A stretch of 20,027 nucleotides of DNA from a virus. Within the stretch, counting starts at the first letter, position 1. Every line of letters begins with the position of its first letter. Positions 11,914 to 19,254 of the stretch are shown here, piece by piece. Location of the stretch: IMG/VR virus record IMGVR_UViG_3300005584_000058, positions 1 through 20,027 of that record. The stretch is one strand, 5' to 3'. Made by a program: the position numbers and the translations under genes. The notes under the pieces were generated by a model. The model made no database searches. It was not told the origin of the DNA and was given only the letters and a program-made list of their open reading frames with translations.

Positions 11914-12787
11914 CAATCACCTCCATCATATTGGCCATTCGGTATTTGATAAAGTAATTTAGAAGCATAGACTTGGTAGAACTACTCTTCAGCAAATGGT
12001 ACTGGTCAATAATTGCCGTACTAATTTCTTCAGGCGCACGTGACAAATCAATTAGTTCACGGTTGCGCTGAAAGTTTCGCCACAGGACATCATTTGTAAT
12101 GAATATTGCGGGTTCTTGCGTCTTCCATTCGTCAACAAGAGTTTGCCTCAGCGGGCTTTGGCGGCCCTTCGTTACAAAGATATCGTCAGGTGAAAGAATA
12201 TTTGGAATGCCATCACCCTTGTCACCGCGAATAATATGCTCCATTAGAACATGTTCTGGTTTGTCCGTAAGAGTAATCCATTTCTTTTGAATCGGTGAAT
12301 ACTGCTTGACGTTTGACCACTTCTGCAACTGTTGGAAGTCATGGTCACCCGAAAGAACCAAGAAAGGTTCTGAAGAGGCAAAGAGTACATCATTATTTGA
12401 TGTCTGTGAATATGCTGCAAGACTTGCGATAACATCGTCTGCCTCTGCACCATCAACATTGATTACGGGATATGGAAAGAACTCTTCAATCTCATTACGA
12501 ATTTGATTGAGTGCTTCAAAAATAGAGTTCCAATCGAAACCGCTATCCTCACGTGCTTTCTTACGCGAAGCCTTATAGTATGGATAATATTGCTTACGCC
12601 AGTACTGGCGGTTATCACAAGCAATAACCATTTCACCATATTCTGCGCCAAATTTCTTTTTGTAAGACCTTAAGGCATTGACAATCATATGTCGCACCAA
12701 ATCAATATTAACCTCAATACTCTTGCGGCCTGCAAGTTCGGCCATTAGAGTGCTAATGGCTGTCTGATTAAAATCAACTACTATCAT
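11903..12787 (-). CDS. rnh: RNase H / 5'-3' exonuclease of the T4 family
   Basis: 294 residues, close to T4 RNase H (305). The FEN-type acidic centres are all present: D5 (VVDFNQTA), D58 (ACDNRQYWRK), E115/D117/D118 (GAEADDVIAS), D148/D150 (SGDHDFQQL) and D189/D192 (GDKGDGIPN). R63 and K65 in the YWRKQYYP stretch fit the bridge/helical arch of the family. It removes RNA primers from lagging-strand fragments in the phage replisome. A GGGG stretch lies 8 nt before the ATG. It sits 3 nt after a small unknown gene and overlaps the 2OG oxygenase gene. Confidence 0.93.
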   Translation of the reverse strand: MIVVDFNQTAISTLMAELAGRKSIEVNIDLVRHMIVNALRSYKKKFGAEYGEMVIACDNRQYWRKQYYPYYKASRKKAREDSGFDWNSIFEALNQIRNEIEEFFPYPVINVDGAEADDVIASLAAYSQTSNNDVLFASSEPFLVLSGDHDFQQLQKWSNVKQYSPIQKKWITLTDKPEHVLMEHIIRGDKGDGIPNILSPDDIFVTKGRQSPLRQTLVDEWKTQEPAIFITNDVLWRNFQRNRELIDLSRAPEEISTAIIDQYHLLKSSSTKSMLLNYFIKYRMANMMEVIGDF

Positions 12788-12790
12788 AAT

Positions 12791-13147
12791 TTATTCCCCT
12801 TCAGGTCCATCAGATTCTTCAGACCTTGAGTCCATCATTTCCTGAATTTCATTCAAAAGTTGTACTTCACCAGCATTCTCAATACCACGTTGACGTAAAA
12901 TTGTGCCAATAATTAAAAGCGACAAAACTGCGGCATCTTTAAAAAAGATAGGTTTCTTAATACCATATCTTTCCTCAAATACCTTGACAAATCCATACAT
13001 TAATGATCTTGAGATTCTTTGTGCTTCCGTATAAGCATCAATGTGTCTCGTACCTGTCACGAAAGAATCTACAATTTCAGCATCGATTTCAATCTTAGCA
13101 TCCTTTGGCGTAAAAGTCAAGATATTATTTTTATCATTATCTTTCAT
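12791..13147 (-). CDS. Hypothetical protein
   Basis: 118 residues: a charged N-terminal 30, a helical middle with a hydrophobic stretch AAVLSLLIIGTILRQRGI (about 73-90), and an acidic tail (SEESDGPEGE). The hydrophobic stretch is short for a membrane span and probably a buried helix. The start overlaps the upstream gene's stop (TAATG), so it is translated with it. Its place between a conserved unknown and RNase H hints at a replication-linked role, but nothing in the sequence shows one. Confidence 0.72.
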   Translation of the reverse strand: MKDNDKNNILTFTPKDAKIEIDAEIVDSFVTGTRHIDAYTEAQRISRSLMYGFVKVFEERYGIKKPIFFKDAAVLSLLIIGTILRQRGIENAGEVQLLNEIQEMMDSRSEESDGPEGE

Positions 13148-14259
13148 TAATTGATTCTCAAAAATACGGTTGTTGCGGTTGTTCTGGGTTTTTGCGATTG
13201 AGGTTTTGTGGTCAAGGAACTATACCACTTATAATACTGATTCTTTTTAAGTGACATAAACTCCTTTAATTGTTCTTTGGGTTTGCGCAATACCCTGCAA
13301 GTTGATCGCTCTTCATTAATACCAATAAGATTTATACCCTTTGCGGAGATACTTCCGTCCACTTGACAATTAAGAACACCAAGTTTACGTGTCTTTGTAT
13401 CATAGACCCACAATTCTGAGGCACCAATAAGACCGATCAATTTCTCACTTGCGATGCCAAGTTCGGCATCAGCAGGAAGAAACCTAATCTTCTTTACAAT
13501 CTTATTCTTGTCTAGAGGTTTGACCTTGCGCGTTCTGGTAATTTTCTTAATAACGCTCATGCCTTCCAGTTCTTGGATATAGGCAGTCAGTGATGCAATT
13601 ATCATTCGGTTATTCTTTACCGACAGTCTCTCATAACCTTCGATCAATTGCTCTTGGTTATCGGTAGGTTTCTTGGAGGCACGCGCCTCTTCAAGTTCTT
13701 GGAATTCGGTCAAATTTTTGGTAACAAAATTCGTAACATATTGGAACTGCTTATCCTTCAGTTTATAGGTACTGACAATAGACCGCAATTCGGACGGCAT
13801 CTTCTTGTTTTCAAATGCCGATGAGACCATGTCTTCGATTAGATTGATAACATCTCCGGTGTGATCAACATCTACTGGCGCAGCCTTAGGAATAGGAGCA
13901 TCTTCTTTATCTTTCGATGATTTCTCATACGCTTCGGTCACTCGGATCCATATGCGATCTTGGTCATCTTCCTTTAGAGGAAAACCACGCACCTGCATTC
14001 TGGCGCAGTGTGCATAAGTGGAAGGTAACCACTTATCCGGAATACCTCTCAGAGTTTTAAGGTCTTCTGGTAACTTGTAGGTCTTAATCCAGTCTTCAAG
14101 AAAAGCTCGGTTGTCTTTAGCATCACACAGATAGTTGTACCAATTTAACCCATTACCAAGAATACCCTGATATGATTGCTCCGTAACAACCATGTCAGTA
14201 TAGTCCGGCTCTGAGCCGACGAATTTGATTTCTGCTATAGGAGGTTTCAACTTGTACAT
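13147..14259 (-). CDS. Conserved phage protein of unknown function
   Basis: 370 residues. No enzyme motif. Residues 100-270 are charged and helical with a lysine/proline-rich linker; the C-terminal 110 residues contain ASELWVYDTKTRKLGVL, then a KGINLIGINEERSTCRVLRK segment and LKEFMSLKK. That 'YNT+.R+L.V....G.L..KG..L.G.DE..S....LRKP...L' module is one I recall from many T4-like marine phages as an uncharacterised conserved protein. The ATG has only a weak AGAG upstream. Start and end abut neighbours in the 15585-11903 block. Size and conservation suggest a real core or virion-linked role, which I cannot define. Confidence 0.8.
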   Translation of the reverse strand: MYKLKPPIAEIKFVGSEPDYTDMVVTEQSYQGILGNGLNWYNYLCDAKDNRAFLEDWIKTYKLPEDLKTLRGIPDKWLPSTYAHCARMQVRGFPLKEDDQDRIWIRVTEAYEKSSKDKEDAPIPKAAPVDVDHTGDVINLIEDMVSSAFENKKMPSELRSIVSTYKLKDKQFQYVTNFVTKNLTEFQELEEARASKKPTDNQEQLIEGYERLSVKNNRMIIASLTAYIQELEGMSVIKKITRTRKVKPLDKNKIVKKIRFLPADAELGIASEKLIGLIGASELWVYDTKTRKLGVLNCQVDGSISAKGINLIGINEERSTCRVLRKPKEQLKEFMSLKKNQYYKWYSSLTTKPQSQKPRTTATTVFLRIN

Positions 14260-14273
14260 AATAATTTTTCTCT

Positions 14274-14576
14274 TTAGAGATTAAAGGTTACGTCAATCAA
14301 CTTATCAAAACGGAAAGAACGCCAGGCCTGCTTGTCAAGGTCAAATACAGCCACAGCATCTTTGCTCTTCTCCTTACTTTTACCAACTTGATCGGAGGTC
14401 TCTGGGAGAAATTCTGGAATTAATGTGCAACGCATAGTTCGCATTTCACCATCTAACTTTTCGAATACCACAGTGGCCTCGGCCGCGGAAAGAAGGTTTC
14501 TAACCTGATCACGCCAATCGGGATCCATTCGCGCAATATTAATTTCTGTTTTATTAATTTCACGATAACTTACCAT
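14274..14576 (-). CDS. Small SH3-barrel-like phage protein (WYL_2-like)
   Basis: 100 residues. A beta-strand pattern TVVFEKLDGEMRTMRCTLIP, a variable linker rich in K and S, then VAVFDLDKQAWRSFRFDKLI. The '(V)xFxKxDGxxRxMRCTLxPxxLP' plus 'VxDLDxxxWRSFRxDxL' pair is characteristic of the small SH3/Sm-like phage proteins annotated as WYL_2, commonly found near DNA-metabolism genes and presumed to bind nucleic acid or be a regulator. AGGAG lies 8 nt before the ATG. Family call from recalled pattern; the role is unknown. Confidence 0.8.
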   Translation of the reverse strand: MVSYREINKTEINIARMDPDWRDQVRNLLSAAEATVVFEKLDGEMRTMRCTLIPEFLPETSDQVGKSKEKSKDAVAVFDLDKQAWRSFRFDKLIDVTFNL

Positions 14577-14577
14577 A

Positions 14578-15585
14578 TTATAGTCTCCTAATATTTGACT
14601 TACGAATCATAACTTGGTCTTCGGCGTGCTTCTTTGCCTTTTCTTCGACCAAAGGTCCTACACCGTGTACGGAACCAGATTCGTCCAACTCAGACACCTC
14701 TTCTATTTCCGTAACCACTTGAACCTCTGGTTCAGGATACGAAAAGAAATTGTCTGTTAAGGGTTCTTCTGATTCTTTAACTATATTAACTGATTTTTCG
14801 TCGTTTGTCAAGTCTTTTTTTTCTGATGTAAGTTGTTGATTTCGTTCAATAATACTAATATTGGCGGCAACCACCAACAAAATAGCAAGCGGATCAAACA
14901 CTAAAATTATGAGAATTATCAACAATCTTACTGCCTTATCCACCGTTTCAACATCACCCCTACCGTAAAACAATTCGGCAACATATTTAATTGGACCAAG
15001 TTCACTTTCAACTTTACGCTGCTCTTGCGTCTGCTTTGATTTGTCTATTGTGAGTTGTGATACTCTGGCATTAGCGGTACCAATGTCTTTTGTTAGTTGT
15101 TCTCTTTCGACTTTCTGTGAGTTGCGCAGGGCAATAGACCCATTGGCACCACGGATACGCTGCGCCTCGATGAGAATTTTAACCGTATTGTCTAACTGAG
15201 ACAGTACGGTATTACTGTCATTAATTTTTTGTTTTTCTGTTTCAATCTGTTGGTCTATGAACAATATCTGTTCCGTCGAAACACCGGCGTTTACCGTTGT
15301 TTCTAGATGCGCCTTGCTTAGGTAACCAAAAATACCGATACTTGTTACTATTGATAGAATCAATACGGCAATCATAAAATATGTTTTTAATAAAAGATTG
15401 GAAGTTTTCCAATAGCGATAAATCCAACTGGCGGTTGTCAGTTTGGCCAGTTCTAAAGATGCGCCCATGATGCCTACCGCAATGGCCGCCGCTGGAAAAA
15501 TTGACATCAGACCCATAACAGAAAAGTATCCTGCTACGGATGAAACTGCTAATGCTGAAAATAAAAGTAACAGAATAAATGCCAT
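14578..15585 (-). CDS. Membrane protein with periplasmic or cytoplasmic coiled coil
   Basis: 335 residues. Hydrophobic segments at about 2-22, 25-45 and 65-90 are followed by a long heptad-rich stretch (105-205, many E, Q, K and L), then a strong membrane segment RLLIILIILVFDPLAILL (about 222-245) and an acidic, proline-containing tail of 85 residues. Proteins of this plan occur in T4-like marine phages without known function; an envelope or lysis-timing role is a guess. The ATG follows the sulfotransferase stop with no gap (TAA ATG); GAGG lies within the end of that gene. A promoter-like sequence lies inside its 3' part. Confidence 0.78.
   Translation of the reverse strand: MAFILLLLFSALAVSSVAGYFSVMGLMSIFPAAAIAVGIMGASLELAKLTTASWIYRYWKTSNLLLKTYFMIAVLILSIVTSIGIFGYLSKAHLETTVNAGVSTEQILFIDQQIETEKQKINDSNTVLSQLDNTVKILIEAQRIRGANGSIALRNSQKVEREQLTKDIGTANARVSQLTIDKSKQTQEQRKVESELGPIKYVAELFYGRGDVETVDKAVRLLIILIILVFDPLAILLVVAANISIIERNQQLTSEKKDLTNDEKSVNIVKESEEPLTDNFFSYPEPEVQVVTEIEEVSELDESGSVHGVGPLVEEKAKKHAEDQVMIRKSNIRRL
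14783..14811 (-). promoter_or_regulatory. Possible internal sigma70-like promoter
   Basis: Within the membrane-protein gene: -35 TTGACA (14806-14811), 17-bp spacer, -10 TAATAT (14783-14788), the same hexamers and spacing as the tRNA-cluster promoter. It would serve genes from 14576 on. It lies in coding sequence, so chance is possible. Confidence 0.4.
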
Positions 15586-16296
15586 TTAGAACTCGTCCTC
15601 CACATCTAGACCCATAGATTGCGCTCTAACTACTATTTCTTTAAATTTACTAATATAGTCGTTGCTAATACTTATGGTGGTATTTTCTCTAATTATTACG
15701 GGCGAAGGTATGCTAAACACATCGATATTGGTAAAATATTTTTTAGGATTACTTTGCAACTCCTCAAGTTGTATTAAATAAGTATTTTTGTTATTTTTAA
15801 GTAACTCATATCGATCTAGAAATATTGTCCAATCAGAGCAAATTCTTTGAATAAAATTATCGTCTATGTTTTCTTCTTTAAGTTTGTGTTTGTTTTGTTC
15901 TAACCATTTAGAAGCATCTCGGTCATAAATCACATCTTTTGACGCAAAATCCCACCAATGATATTTCTGCATTAGTGTTGCTGCTTTATAAGATAATAAT
16001 TGTTCACGGATACTTTTACGATATTGGAATATTTTTGCATGAGGATAAGATTCCATAATCGACTTAAGTCTGTCGTAATTGGCGTGAACTTTATAAACTA
16101 GAGTTTTATCTGAATTGTTTTTAACATATGCCCCAAACTCATCTTTAGGAAGAGTACACATTGTTTCAAAAAGAAGACGATCTAGAAAATAAGGATCAGG
16201 GTTTGTAGAATTTTTATGAATCAAATCATGAAAGAGATTGGTGCCAACTCTAAAGTGACCAAACAACCAAAAATGACCAGTTGTGGGTAATTTCAT
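15586..16296 (-). CDS. Stf0-like sulfotransferase, copy 2
   Basis: 236 residues, one half of a tandem pair. FWLFGHFRVGTNLFHDLI (9-26) corresponds to the PAPS 5'-phosphosulfate loop ('RSGTNLL'), and YPHAKIFQYRKSIREQLLSY then KAATLMQKYHW correspond to the 3'-phosphate-binding block of Stf0-type enzymes ('R.d...QavS..+A..t..wH'). YLIQLEELQSNP near residue 185 fits the 'YEdL..dP' strand. Such enzymes move sulfate from PAPS to a sugar or other hydroxyl. Compared with its twin it lacks about 17 residues after the YHW motif. Its ATG follows the twin's TAA directly, and its own TAA touches the membrane-protein ATG. Fold likely; the acceptor is unknown and activity unproven. Confidence 0.7.
   Translation of the reverse strand: MKLPTTGHFWLFGHFRVGTNLFHDLIHKNSTNPDPYFLDRLLFETMCTLPKDEFGAYVKNNSDKTLVYKVHANYDRLKSIMESYPHAKIFQYRKSIREQLLSYKAATLMQKYHWWDFASKDVIYDRDASKWLEQNKHKLKEENIDDNFIQRICSDWTIFLDRYELLKNNKNTYLIQLEELQSNPKKYFTNIDVFSIPSPVIIRENTTISISNDYISKFKEIVVRAQSMGLDVEDEF
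15746..15810. repeat. 65-nt identical block in the tandem gene pair (copy 2)
   Basis: Identical base for base to 16457-16521, 711 nt away, while the sequences on either side differ. It encodes the LEELQSNP region of both sulfotransferase-like proteins and marks recent duplication or gene conversion. Confidence 0.95.
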
Positions 16297-17058
16297 TTAG
16301 AACTCGTCCTCCACGTCTAGTCCCAACGATTTAGCCCTAACTACTATTTCTTTAAATTTACTAGTATAGTAGTCGCCGATACTTATGGTGGTATTTTCTC
16401 TAATGGTTGCGGGTGAAATTACGGTACTTAACTCAATATTGGTAAAATATTTTTGGGGATTACTTTGCAACTCCTCAAGTTGTATTAAATAAGTATTTTT
16501 GTTATTTTTAAGTAACTCATAATGTTTTAACATACGTAACCAGTCTAAGTAAATAGTTAAAACAATATCATTGTCTATGGTTTTTTCTTTAAGTGTGTGT
16601 TTGTTTTGTTCTAACCACTCAAAGGCATCGGAGTTATAAATCAGACCCTCGTTCACCAAAGGAATAGCTTTGGAATCATACCACGGTGCCCGACGGCCCA
16701 TCGGCTGCGAGGTTCGCCAATGATGTTTTTGCATTAGTGTTGATGATTTATGGGATAGCAACTGTTCTCGAATACTTTTACGATATTGAAATATTTTCAC
16801 ATGGGGATAAGATTCCATAACCGTTTTAAGTCTGTCGTAATTGTCATGAATTTTATAAACTAGAGTTTTATCTAAATTGTTTTTAACATATGTTTCGAAT
16901 TCGTTGTTGTCAAGATCAAGCAGCACTTCAAACAAACTACGATTTACGGCCGCAGGATCAGGGTTTGTGGAATTTTGACGAACCAAATCATGAAAACGAT
17001 TGGTACCAACTCTAAAGGCGCCAAACAACCAAAAATGACCAGATGTGGGTAATTTCAT
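16297..17058 (-). CDS. Stf0-like sulfotransferase, copy 1
   Basis: 253 residues, the first gene of the tandem pair in transcription order. It shares with its twin MKLPT-GHFWLFG-FRVGTN, STNPDP, DKTLVYK, the ESYPH-KIFQYRKSIREQLL block and the final GLDVEDEF. PAPS-site assignments are as for the twin: the FRVGTNRF loop (15-22) and the YRKSIREQ helix. A region of about 17 extra residues containing SQPMGRRAPWYDSKA lies where the twin has WWDFASKD, probably part of the acceptor pocket, so the two enzymes may have different acceptors. AAGGTGG is 4 nt before the ATG, which overlaps the GIY-YIG gene's stop. Family moderately sure from motif order; sulfate transfer is not proven. Confidence 0.7.
   Translation of the reverse strand: MKLPTSGHFWLFGAFRVGTNRFHDLVRQNSTNPDPAAVNRSLFEVLLDLDNNEFETYVKNNLDKTLVYKIHDNYDRLKTVMESYPHVKIFQYRKSIREQLLSHKSSTLMQKHHWRTSQPMGRRAPWYDSKAIPLVNEGLIYNSDAFEWLEQNKHTLKEKTIDNDIVLTIYLDWLRMLKHYELLKNNKNTYLIQLEELQSNPQKYFTNIELSTVISPATIRENTTISIGDYYTSKFKEIVVRAKSLGLDVEDEF
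16457..16521. repeat. 65-nt identical block in the tandem gene pair (copy 1)
   Basis: Exact partner of 15746-15810; see that entry for its meaning. Confidence 0.95.
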
Positions 17059-17456
17059 TTTGCCACCTTTAGATGCACTCTATGTACCTTGCACATTATC
17101 CACTCGTTGTAATATATATCCGGATGTCTGAGAACATCATACTCAAACTGGTACTTTGCTTCCCAGTAAGTACATTCGCCTTTGTTAAGGCAAAGTTGTA
17201 AAATTTCTCGGGTGAATTTATCTTGGCCTAGTTCTTCAATATCAGCGAGTAGTACTTTATTGCTACCCCAATATTCCTGCCAGTTTGATTCTATCTTGAA
17301 TCGCTTTTTCTTGCCCTTGACTTGTTTGGTCTTAGCAGAATAGAAAAGTTTTTTACCAATGTATTTTTTGTTGGTAATGGTGTTTGTTATAATATAAACA
17401 AAACCATAGTAATTTTCAGGAAGACTTTCGAACGGTTGACTATTATATAACCACAT
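17055..17456 (-). CDS. GIY-YIG nuclease-like protein
   Basis: 133 residues. YGFVYIITNTITNKKYIGKK (17-36) has the GIY-YIG signature in the form VYI...YIG, with E99 in CTYWEAKYQFEYDVL where the catalytic glutamate is expected. Between them is a lysine-rich stretch (AKTKQVKGKKKRF) and a NWQEYWGSNKVL block. The ending YYNEWIMCKVHRVHLK is shared by a phage family annotated as GIY-YIG or Seg-like endonucleases. No intron is evident nearby, so it would be a free-standing homing-type or other DNA nuclease. A hairpin immediately upstream contains its likely ribosome-binding site, and its stop overlaps the first sulfotransferase start. The family is confident, but nuclease activity is not certain. Confidence 0.82.
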   Translation of the reverse strand: MWLYNSQPFESLPENYYGFVYIITNTITNKKYIGKKLFYSAKTKQVKGKKKRFKIESNWQEYWGSNKVLLADIEELGQDKFTREILQLCLNKGECTYWEAKYQFEYDVLRHPDIYYNEWIMCKVHRVHLKVAK

Positions 17457-17460
17457 TTTA

Positions 17461-17490
17461 AATACCTATAGAGTTCATTCTATAGGTATT
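17461..17490 (-). promoter_or_regulatory. Hairpin that would hide the GIY-YIG gene's ribosome-binding site
   Basis: A perfect 12-bp inverted repeat (17461-17472 with 17479-17490) with a 6-nt loop ends 4 nt before the ATG at 17456. The only AGG-type ribosome-binding sequence (TATAGGTATT) lies in the 3' arm of the stem. It is AT-rich and has no U-run on its downstream side, so it is a poor terminator. It overlaps the stop of the zinc-ribbon gene by one base. Confidence 0.7.
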
Positions 17491-17651
17491 TATTCGTCTC
17501 CGAAATCTTCTAATTCTTCGCAGTCTTCTTCATTGTATTCTTCACCGCAGAACGGGCACACTGTTACCTCGTATCTAGAATCATCCATCTCATGCTCTAA
17601 CTTGAAGACCGCATTACAACTTGCGCATTCTATATGTAATTTTGTTGGCAC
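17490..17651 (-). CDS. Zinc-ribbon microprotein
   Basis: 53 residues from a GTG start at 17651 that overlaps the upstream stop (TAGTG). Two zinc knuckles, C9-x2-C12 (IECASCNAVF) and C32-x2-C35 (VCPFCGEEY), form a zinc ribbon, followed by a strongly acidic tail (EEDCEELEDFGDE). Small zinc ribbons of this type in phages are often transcription- or protein-binding adaptors; the acidic tail argues against direct DNA binding. AGG lies about 5 nt before the GTG. It is easily missed because it is short and uses GTG. Function unknown. Confidence 0.8.
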   Translation of the reverse strand: MPTKLHIECASCNAVFKLEHEMDDSRYEVTVCPFCGEEYNEEDCEELEDFGDE

Positions 17652-18022
17652 TAGAACCTATCCCAGGGGATATTTTCATCCACTTTTTTATTTAACATGC
17701 GTGAATCCTTGTCGTATTCTTCTATCGTGAAGGATGTTGTTATACCAAATTTTTCTTCCCAGATTTCTCTGTCAGTTTTTTCTACACCTTCAGGTCTCCA
17801 AAATTTGACCATTCCTGCGTATATTTCTTCGTCATCAAACTCATATACTGTTGTTAGAAAAAGTCCGCAATCGCTTAAGGTGTTTAGGGTGGGTATTTTG
17901 TGTTTCAATAAGTATTCTCTACCTTCCACGAAAAGAGCATCATTTATCGAAGAAATATTCTCCCAATACCAACTCTGTCTTGTATCGGATTTAGTTTGAA
18001 TAGCAGTTAACTGAATACCCAT
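17651..18022 (-). CDS. Hypothetical protein downstream of nrdB
   Basis: 123 residues from the ATG at 18022, which overlaps the nrdB stop as TGATG; an ATG at 18052 in the same frame lies inside nrdB and is not needed. Mixed alpha/beta, with a VKFWRPEGVEKTDREIWEEK segment and an acidic/aromatic tail ending NIPWDRF. No family recognised. Its coupling to nrdB suggests that it is co-produced with the reductase; any functional link is inference. Confidence 0.72.
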   Translation of the reverse strand: MGIQLTAIQTKSDTRQSWYWENISSINDALFVEGREYLLKHKIPTLNTLSDCGLFLTTVYEFDDEEIYAGMVKFWRPEGVEKTDREIWEEKFGITTSFTIEEYDKDSRMLNKKVDENIPWDRF

Positions 18023-19014
18023 CACGAAGCAATCCCCCAAACATCTTCCCAAGTACCACTTAATGCCCCTTTGGCATAGTCTGTGGCACGATTCTCGAAA
18101 AAATTAGTGTGCGTAGGTGCATTAATCATTTCTTCAACCCAGAGAAGAGGATTCTTTTTAACTTTAAAAATACCTTTAAGACCTAAAGAAATCAACCTTC
18201 GGTCTGCAATGTAGCGGATATACTTCTTAACATCTTCTTCAGTAAGGTTTTCCATAGGGCCCATTGAGAATGACAACTCAATAAACTTGTCTTCTAATGA
18301 TACCATCTTTTCTGCAATGGTATATATTCTACTTTTTAGGTCATCATTCCAAATCTCGCGATTTTCCTCAATATAGGTGCGAAATAATTTAATCATAGAC
18401 TCGGCGTGCATCGTTTCATCAACGATTGACCAGGTAACAATTTGTCCCATACCCTTCATCTTTCCGTGACGAGGGAAGTTGAGTAGCATAATGAAGGATG
18501 AGAACAGTTGCATACCTTCCGTAAAGGCAGAGAACGCGGCAATGTTTGTTGCTACACTTTCCTTTGTGCCATTTTGGTTTGATAGATCATGAAAATAATC
18601 ATGCTTTGCTCGCATCGAATCGTATTCTAGAAACTCTTGATAAGTGGTTTCAGGCATACCCAACGTTTCAATCAGGTGTGAATAGGCAGCAACATGTAGT
18701 GCCTCTCTTGCGGCAAATCCCATCAGCATCATACGAATTTCAGGTTGAGGGAAATACGGAAGATAGTTTTTCACATAACCACCAGCAACGTCAATGTCAC
18801 CTTGAGTGAAGAAGCGGAAGATGTTTGTCAGGAATGATTGCTCTTCCTTGGTCAACTTCTTTTTCCAGTCCTTCACATCTTCGTTCATGGGAACTTCGGT
18901 GTGCAACCAATGTGACTGCTCATGCTTTAACCAAGCATCATACGCCCAAGGATAGTTGAATGGTTTAAAATAAGACCGCTCTTCCATTAGAGTGATTTCT
19001 TTTGCTCTTACCAT
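18022..19014 (-). CDS. nrdB: Ribonucleotide reductase class I small subunit (R2)
   Basis: 330 residues. The di-iron site is intact: D73 (FFTQGDIDVA), E104-x2-H107 (AAREALHVAAY), E166 (AFTEGMQLF) and E200-x2-H203 (VDETMHAESM). Y111, spaced E-x2-H-x3-Y, is in the position of the E. coli Tyr122 radical, so this is a normal tyrosyl-radical R2. The C-terminus (TWEDVWGIAS) lacks the usual E. coli-type acidic tail, which docks onto R1, so docking may differ. GGAG lies 7 nt before the ATG. With NrdA and the glutaredoxin it makes dNDPs for phage replication. It lies in a run nrdA, MIP18-like, glutaredoxin, nrdB. Confidence 0.95.
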   Translation of the reverse strand: MVRAKEITLMEERSYFKPFNYPWAYDAWLKHEQSHWLHTEVPMNEDVKDWKKKLTKEEQSFLTNIFRFFTQGDIDVAGGYVKNYLPYFPQPEIRMMLMGFAAREALHVAAYSHLIETLGMPETTYQEFLEYDSMRAKHDYFHDLSNQNGTKESVATNIAAFSAFTEGMQLFSSFIMLLNFPRHGKMKGMGQIVTWSIVDETMHAESMIKLFRTYIEENREIWNDDLKSRIYTIAEKMVSLEDKFIELSFSMGPMENLTEEDVKKYIRYIADRRLISLGLKGIFKVKKNPLLWVEEMINAPTHTNFFENRATDYAKGALSGTWEDVWGIAS

Positions 19015-19015
19015 T

Positions 19016-19252
19016 TCAGTTCTCCATTGACCATTTTACTAATTCTTTATACCCGCCGATATACTTATCATCAATCCAAATTTGAGGCACCGTAGTCGAT
19101 GTTACTTCAGCAGGTCTTTCGTTGACAACATCTTCCCAAAGAACATGCTTGTCTAATTCCTGCTCTTCGTAATCAAGTTCCATACCTTGAAGCAACGCTT
19201 TGGCCTGCTCACAGTAATCACAATTCTTCTTGGTAACAATTCTAACCGTCAT
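19016..19252 (-). CDS. Glutaredoxin
   Basis: 78 residues with redox site C11-D-Y-C14 (KKNCDYCEQA), cis-proline P56 in TTVPQIWID and the IGGYKEL glutathione/helix motif (65-71), all standard. CDYC is less common than CPYC. It reduces ribonucleotide reductase's disulfides between nrdA and nrdB, as T4 NrdC does. The open frame extends upstream through the MIP18-like gene, but the start at 19252 lies 2 nt past that gene's stop and gives the canonical size. Upstream site is weak (GGGAT). Confidence 0.93.
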   Translation of the reverse strand: MTVRIVTKKNCDYCEQAKALLQGMELDYEEQELDKHVLWEDVVNERPAEVTSTTVPQIWIDDKYIGGYKELVKWSMEN

Positions 19253-19254
19253 AA

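Noticed and set aside
13092-13120. TTGACT-17-TAAGAT as a promoter in the gene at 12791-13147
   Set aside because: Only 4 of 6 in the -10, inside coding sequence, no adjacent unit start.
17461-17490. Hairpin as an intrinsic terminator
   Set aside because: Stem is AT-rich and followed by UUUAAAAU leading straight into a start codon, not a U-run; ribosome-site masking explains it better.
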